NCBI GenBank assembly: GCA_020746875.1
Contig: JAGTJL010000030.1
Location: 248,001-312,000 of the forward strand
DNA length: 64,000 nt
Direction: 5' to 3'
Source of the DNA: Rhexocercosporidium sp. MPI-PUGE-AT-0058
Taxonomy: Eukaryota > Ascomycota > Leotiomycetes > Helotiales
Part shown: positions 58,201 through 64,000 of the stretch, piece after piece
Layout: each line of letters starts with the position of its first letter
Position numbering within the stretch: position 1 is the first letter of the stretch
The notes under the pieces: model-generated
What the model was told of the DNA's origin: nothing
Database searches by the model: none
The model's input: the letters and a program-made list of their open reading frames with translations, nothing else
Made by a program: the position numbers and the translations under genes

Positions 58201-61200
58201 CTAGCTCAGCCATTTGAGAAGTAGCCTTAGAATTGAAAATTTGCCGTACCACCCGCCGACTGGCGCTTTCCCAGAGGCGGAGCCAGAAGGCTTCACAGCT
58301 CTAGTCTGCTCACGATTCGCGACTAGTTGCGAGATACCTAGAGGAGATAGCTCTATCTTCAATGTCACTCTGCTTTTTTCCCCAGGGATGCTTCGAAATG
58401 TCGGCGGAGGTTCTGGTTTTCGGTCGGATACTGCGATGTGCCAACCCAGCGGCGCAAACACTTCCGTAACATAGCCAGATGGCACCGCCAACACAATAAT
58501 ACCCGTGCCAAAATGCTCTTGCATCCTTAGTGAGATCTCAATTTGACCAGCCGGACTGGAGAGAGAGACATCCACATTCTCCAAGCCAGCCAAGACGGGC
58601 TGTACTTTCCATCTTGTCCAGCCAGGCTCCAAAGGCGATAACCCAGCCATATATCTAGGAAGCAAGTACACAGGCCACGTTAACCAACCAGCATAAGAGA
58701 TATATCGTCTGTGTTAGGCGACCCATCTAGTTTCATGGCCTCCCAATGACCCCCCGAGTAGTTGGGGTTTGTCCCATCCGCCATCATGCCCCAAACTCTT
58801 TCGATCAGCTCCACAGCTGAGAGACCATGCCCAGCTTCAGATGCGAAGCCAGAAGCGTAAGGACTGACGACTTTATGTTCATCCCATCTATCCAACGTTT
58901 GGAAAGCAAGTAGCTATTCGTTGCCTTTAGGTGCGGCCAAAATTATCTCATGGTCTGGATGAGTCGGCGAAACTCCAGCTGTGATGGCGTATGAATTTAA
59001 ATCTTGACATATGCCAAATTGGGAAGTAATATCGCTCATTCTTATGATACCGGCATCAAGGTTCCAAAGATGAGCGAGCATGCTTTATTTCAGATTAGCT
59101 ACTCGCAGCGTGAAAGTGTGTTTCGTATTCGTAATCTTGCATATCCTAGCCATAGATAATAAAGCATCATAGAAAGCGATATTAATCTTGCCAGAAGCAC
59201 CAAAGATTAGCCCGCCCATTGGGAACCAGTCCATTATAACAATCAGAGATGCTATGGAACGTGAAAATAACTACTCACTGGGAAGAGGGGGCGGCGCAAC
59301 CACAATATCTCGTTGGTCTATAAGCCTGTCAACGAACCCAATCAATTTCTCCAGCTTCTCCAGCTTCGGCCAAATTAACAAAATTATGACATTATCACCT
59401 GAATGCATCCGATAGTCTTTAGTAGCAACGACCAACAGCAATGCATAGCTAAGCGAGTAGAAAGCGTATATTAGGGGCTCGGTTGATTCCGTGTGAATTA
59501 GTACTTGGATTGGACACAAATTACCCAAGTATCCTTCTTCGTTCTGGTGGCTTGTCAGAAGCAGGATAATTCCCAAAATTGAATCTAGGTTGGCGGTAGA
59601 ATAGCAAATTGACCGCCCCATCACAAAAAGAGCACCCCCAAACAGTGCTCTATCCCTTTTGGCGCCGTCGATGGTGCAAGATAGAGCATTGGTTCCAACT
59701 GCGAAGTCCGCAAGTTTCCGTTGCTTATCAGACAGAAGAAGATTACTGTGGTACAATGGTTCTCCCATCAGATTAGTGACTTCGAGGTGCCGGTAAATTG
59801 AAACATAGCCTTGTGGTCCGCCAAACGCCAGAGAGCCAGTATTATTTTGACTTCCACCACGAATCGGATGAATGTCTAGATTTGCTATCGACGCAACTTC
59901 CACATCATTGAGGAATACCGAGACGCTCGAACCTGTTGCGGTCGTGGTGACCGAGATCCAATCATGGAGAGGGTTTTCAGAGGTTATGTCCCAACATCCT
60001 CGAGGAATTGTTGGGAATACTCCATTTGTGTCTGACAAGCCTTCAAAAGCCCCAAGCGACCTCGCCGTCAACTGATATCCGTCTAAGCGAGGTTTTACAC
60101 CAAAACTCACCCTTAAACACTTGCCAGTTTAACCTTATTATAAATAATCTATAGTAAAATCCTATTGTAAACTTACTAATAGATCATAAGGTATAATTTG
60201 ATAGACTTAAGACGTGTTTTAAGCATTATATAAGTAAGTGGTAGTAGGGCAAAGGTAGGAGGGGTACGCGCAAAACGCGACTTTACCCGCAAAATGCGAT
60301 ACGAAAATGACACGTTATACTTTGACGAATTAATTATCAATATTCCTCGCTTTTTAAACTAAAATAAAATCATACAAAAGTTTATAATTGCTCTGAATAC
60401 CTAAAATCGAAAGGAATAAATGCTTAAAATTCCGTGGCTGTTACAATATGTAGTGGGGGAAGTAGTATTTGGGTGGTATTCGGCTAATAGACGGATATCA
60501 GTTGACTAGTACTGTATCAGCCCATTGGCCACCATATGCACTCCCCAACTGGCACCACCTTTCTCGATCTTCAGATCGAAATTAACCTTCATATCGCCGA
60601 ATCGAGTTCCGTGCCTACATGGTGCCCAGTGTTGTCCAAGTATTCGGGTGCCCGATTCGGCAACTTCCCACACTTCGGCGGTCTCCCCAGCTTCAACTGT
60701 GCAGGCATCAACAGTCCGAACTCAATCTTTCCAAATCTTGTTCAGCAGACAATTCGAACATGAGAATGAACTGATAGCAAGATTTGGACAACGGATCGGC
60801 GTATATCCAATTGAGGATATATGAATTGACGAATTCGGGGTTTCGAGAATCACCTGCTGGTATCTCTGGGATCGCTGGGCGAAAGGTAGCTAGCACAAAG
60901 TCTTCATTTCGGGGGGCTCCAAACTTTGCGTGTGCACCCTATATGTGTCCATCGTATTTGAGAACAGGAAGAATGGGCCGTCTCCTTTCAAAATATCACT
61001 ATTGCCCAAAAGCAGAACCTGACTTATTTACCTGTTTCTTTCTCTATCTCAGCGTAGGTTTCGCTGAATATGATATCAATCTGACAATCTCCACTGGTCC
61101 AGCTCCTGTCACACTGACAATTTCAAGGACTGGATTGCCCAACTGCATGCCCATAATCGAAAGTAATCACAGAAAGGTCTTCCAATCTGTTTGACAGTTT

Positions 61201-61332
61201 GAAGCCCTCAAGAGCATTGACACTACCATTGTAAGTCCATTTCGATGGAGTGATAAGACTCATCATTTCAGCCAAAGTTGCATTGATTCCCCGATGGATA
61301 AGAGCGGTATAGCTAAGGAGCCGTAGGAACAA
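58201..61332 (-). pseudogene. GH78-like alpha-L-rhamnosidase gene, broken and interrupted
   Basis: Family text appears in order on the minus strand: SLITPSKWTYNGSVNALEGF and VITFDYGHAVG (61130-61290), GDGPFFLFSNTMDTYRV (about 60950), VDACTVEAGETAEVWEV and GASWGVHMVANG (60530-60720). Beyond a 440-bp insertion come RSLGAFEGLSDTNGVFP, a LamG-like block, the catalytic-region motif TIDGAKRDRALFGG, YLGNLCPIQVLIHTE, DWFPMGGLIFGASG and the C-terminal LPRYMAGLSPLEPGW. Family members remove terminal rhamnose from plant or microbial glycosides. Stops lie at 60722-60724 (TGA), 59085-59087 (TAA, from a probable Gln codon) and 58914-58916 (TAG). Frameshifts occur after GHAVG, near 61090, and near 58684. 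An intron is likely at 59278 downward. The family call rests on motifs and order; substrate is inferred. Confidence 0.8.
60067..60506. mobile_element. 440-bp element with perfect 19-bp inverted ends (MITE-like)
   Basis: The bases gtcaactgatatccgtcta at 60067-60085 are the exact reverse complement of those at 60488-60506. The 402 bases between are AT-rich and non-coding, with a GC patch of repeated cgcaaaa words near 60268-60300. The unit splits the GH78-like coding text between GASWGVHMVANGLIQY and ARSLGAFEGL, which are adjacent in the protein family, so it is an insertion. A target-site duplication is not obvious at the two edges (cc against ta). It is too short to code for a transposase, so it is probably a non-autonomous DNA transposon. 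Confidence 0.7.
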
Positions 61333-62185
61333 ACTTCAGGCACGCAATATATGAATAGGCGAGAGTGAATAACCTTGAAAAGTGATCATTGGTGGGGAGG
61401 GGGGGGGGGGGCTCGCCGCTACCAAAACTTTCGGAGACACGAGGAAGAATCATACTGGGCCCCGAGATCTCCTGGTATGGCACATTATCCACAGGGAGTA
61501 TGAGCACAAATACAAATACCGTCCACTTCGGCTGGAGACCTAATGTTGATGTAGATATGTGTTGTATAAATGGGTGGTGTCCACTCAGAGGTCCAGCCCT
61601 GCGCCGGCATGAGATCAAGCGCGATGTCTCGCTTGATCTGTCCACTTCACCTTCAACTTCCACTTCAACCCCCCTCTCCCACCCCAGTCCACTTCTACCA
61701 CTTCCATATCATATATTTTTCATATCTCCACATCCAATTCCCGAGACGCCGGTAGGTTCAGTCAAGGCGCTATGCACTGCACCTAGGTAGACTTTTTCTG
61801 CACCGCGTGTCCGCGCCCGTACCGCGCGGGGTTATGTCCACCTGTACTTCACATTCCCTTGAATTGATAGCGCACGGATTACAAAATGTCCACCTCGGTC
61901 ACTTTTGAACGACACTAGCACAGGACAACATTTGTTGAGCAAGCCTGAGTTGGACAAGTGCCACGTCTTCTTCTTCATCTCCATCTCCGACTTTTGCGGG
62001 GTAAGAGGTGGAGGTTCCCCCAGATTCAAAAGGCACTCTTTAAACTGTGTGTGGAGGAGCTGATCCGTCATCCCATCTGGTCAGTGACAGCATATATGTT
62101 GGCTCTTCCCCCATGGAAGAACGATTCACCAGAAGTTCTCCAACTCTACACATTTTGAGCCGGATCCCTTCCTTCGTAACACACA
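61333..62185. other. Divergent intergenic region (former shared promoter)
   Basis: About 850 bp separate the minus-strand GH78-like remnant from the plus-strand sugar-permease remnant. It contains a G12 run (61395-61410), cytosine/thymine-rich sequence (61640-61740) and a cgcg-rich word near 61800-61830. If the cluster was once active, its shared control region would be here; first exons of the glycosidase may also lie in it. No other gene is supported. Confidence 0.45.
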
Positions 62186-63915
62186 ATGACCGACAAAAAC
62201 CCCAGACTTCGAGGCCGTCGATATCGCTCGGACCCTGACGGCAGTCGAGCAGCTTGGAGAACAGATCTCCGATGAAGAGCGACAACAGCCCCTCTGGCAA
62301 GCCGTCAAAGTACACAAGAGAATCATTTTGCATTCATTTGCCGCCTTTGGAGCCGGTATGGCTTTCGGATATGACACAATCGCTAACGGGGCTACGATTT
62401 CGATGCCAAGATTCCAGATATACTTCGGCGGGGTTACACCCGAGGGGGAAATATATAGTCCCATCTACATGGGCATCACTTTGGACAGCGATATCTTACC
62501 TTTTCCAAGCCATGGGAGGGTGTTTAATAAGTTTCTTGTCCGATAAGTTCTGGAGAAATGGCCTGCGTTGGCTCCTGCGCAATCTCGATTGTTGGGATTT
62601 GGGATCCAGGTGAGCTTCAAACTATTCTGATAACTGCCACATGTATTCCCTGAACTTGACAGGTAATATCCTTGTTGCAGAAGCTAATCAGATCCAGTAC
62701 GCGACCACGTCTCGTGGGATGCTTTAGCTGGAAAGACGGTCAATGGACTCGCCATCGGATGTCTCTTCGCTACAGCAACGGCTTGGGCATCTGAAATTTC
62801 CCCAATGCACCGCCGAGAGCCTATCCAATCTGCGATCGTTCTCTTCGTGTTCTTCATGCAAGCCATCGGTCTTGTGGTCGTCCGGATGTTTGTGCCCAAT
62901 ATCACACCAAAGGGTTTCCAGACCGTCTTCGCTATTCAATGGGTATGGCCAATTCTGACAAGCTTGCTGTTCATTTTCATGCCCGAGTTTCCATCATGGC
63001 TACTCTTAAAGGGAGAGTCGGAGAAAGCAAGACGATCTTTGGGACGTCTCAACGGTCCTGAGCGAGATATTGATGCGAGGCTGGCGCATATGGCTTTGGG
63101 TGTCCGGCTTGAGGAGGAGCAATCACTTCGACACGGAACTGGTTCCTATATTGATCTCTTCTGTGGAAACAGCTTGAAGAGGACCTTAACGGTTATTTGG
63201 ATGTTCCTCGGTTTTGGGTTTACGGGAGCATGCTTGCTCGCTCAGGGCATCTACTTTCTCATTATTGCCGGCTTGGAGCCATGTCTCAATTGGCGGCTTT
63301 GGGGTTGCCATCTCTGCTATCTTCGGATCATGGTTCTTCATGGAGAAGAGCGGCCGCAGATCTATTCTCCTCGTTGGTGCAGCCGGAAATTGCATTGTGA
63401 TGTCCGTTATCGTTGGGCTCTACTAGTCTCGTGAGAAAGGAGCCTTATGGGCAGTTGCTGTTATCATGTTCGTCATTTCTTACCAAATCAGATGCTTCGC
63501 TGATTTTCTCAAGGAACCTTCTCATCGCATAGCAGGCAGTCACCCTTGTCTCCACAGCCTGGGCCATCACGAGCGAGATCTCGTCATACAGGCTTCGTGC
63601 AAAGACTCAAGGCGTTGCTGTGATTTCTAATGCCCTTTCGACGTGGTTGTTCACGTTCACTGTTGCGTACATCTACAACGTCGATGCAGGAAATTTGGGA
63701 ATCCGCGCAGGCTTTGTATGTGGAGGAGGATCACTTCTCTTTTTGTGGTGTCGTATTTCTTGGTCCCGGATTTGAGAGGCTTTTCAACTGAAGAAGTCGA
63801 CTGGTTGTATGAGAATAAGATTCCGGTGCGCAAGATCAGGGAGCATCAGAAGAAGGCCAAGGAAGCCGTCTCCGCTATGGAGGCGAAAATCGAACACTCG
63901 AAGGAATCAGTTTGA
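62186..63915 (+). pseudogene. MFS alpha-glucoside/sugar permease remnant
   Basis: An ATG at 62186 gives MTDKNP, but an extra C in the run 62200-62203 throws the frame. The next frame reads DFEAVDIARTLTAVEQLGEQ, then FAAFGAGMAFGYDTIANGA (helix 1). Frame changes near 62450 and 62545 are needed to read ASLWTAISYLFQAMGGCLIS and GEMACVGSCAISIVG. From 62700 the text is continuous: GKTVNGLAIGCLFATATAWA, SEISPMHRREPIQSAIVLF, RTLTVIWMFLGFGFTGACLL. Further shifts near 63280 and 63750 and a TAG at 63424-63426 follow, and the end reads FLVPDLRGFSTEEVDWLYEN. This is the maltose/alpha-glucoside proton symporter group of the sugar porter family (12 helices). At least five frameshifts mean it is dead. Confidence 0.83.
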
Positions 63916-64000
63916 GACATGCGGGGACGATGAATATATATGGTACTGCTTGGAAGTTCTCTGTTGCATATGTGCATGCCACTTATATCTCGGAAGAATG

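Noticed and set aside
1..64000. tRNA, rRNA, CRISPR arrays, bacterial or viral genes
   Set aside because: Scanning by eye found no tRNA box pairs, no regularly spaced repeats and no such coding sequence.

Overview
This window is nuclear DNA from a filamentous ascomycete (Pezizomycotina). The genes carry short GT-AG introns of roughly 45-95 nt, and the families are typical of moulds: an RTA1-type membrane protein, a class II hydrophobin, a deuterolysin, a CFEM surface protein, HET-domain remnants, fungal-specific transcription factors, and the NuA4 scaffold Vid21/Eaf1. A leotiomycete-like fungus is my guess; the sequence alone does not fix the genus. I see no tRNA, rRNA, CRISPR or bacterial operon structure.

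Layout. 1.4-9.6 kb: an RTA1-like gene, a broken HET gene with an internal deletion, a GFA-type enzyme on the minus strand, and a fungal_trans_2-type regulator. 11.2-18.5 kb: a secreted deuterolysin metalloprotease, a Pro/Ser-rich hypothetical protein, a class I methyltransferase and a small SnoaL-like protein. 18.9-26.3 kb: two more HET fossils flanking an acidic low-complexity gene and an intact M20 amidohydrolase. 27.6-34.3 kb: a housekeeping island with the splicing factor Spp2 and the large NuA4 subunit Vid21/Eaf1, both on the minus strand. 36.4-43.5 kb: a class II hydrophobin, a small membrane/coiled-coil protein, and a C2H2 plus fungal_trans transcription factor in seven exons, one of them 16 nt. 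44.5-54 kb: a decayed MFS transporter, a CorA-like membrane protein, a GPI-type cell-wall protein with three cysteine repeats, and a CFEM surface protein. 54.9-63.9 kb: a C2H2 regulator, a GH78-like alpha-L-rhamnosidase and an alpha-glucoside-type sugar permease, all broken.

How the parts fit. The living genes fall into two groups: core nuclear functions (Spp2, Vid21) and surface or secreted functions (deuterolysin, hydrophobin, CFEM, GPI protein, CorA-like and RTA1 proteins). The most interesting part is the right arm. There a regulator, a glycosidase and a divergently transcribed permease look like a small glycoside-utilisation cluster that has been lost through nonsense changes, frameshifts and insertion of a 440-bp element with perfect 19-bp inverted ends. 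A second candidate inverted-repeat element lies near 49 kb.

Pseudogenes are frequent: three HET remnants, two transporters, one GH78-like gene and one regulator. One HET fossil keeps a single reading frame almost throughout but carries six stops. Most of these can be explained by C:G to T:A transitions, as expected from repeat-induced point mutation. All exon models are inferred from splice motifs, phase and family resemblance, without transcripts or database searches.
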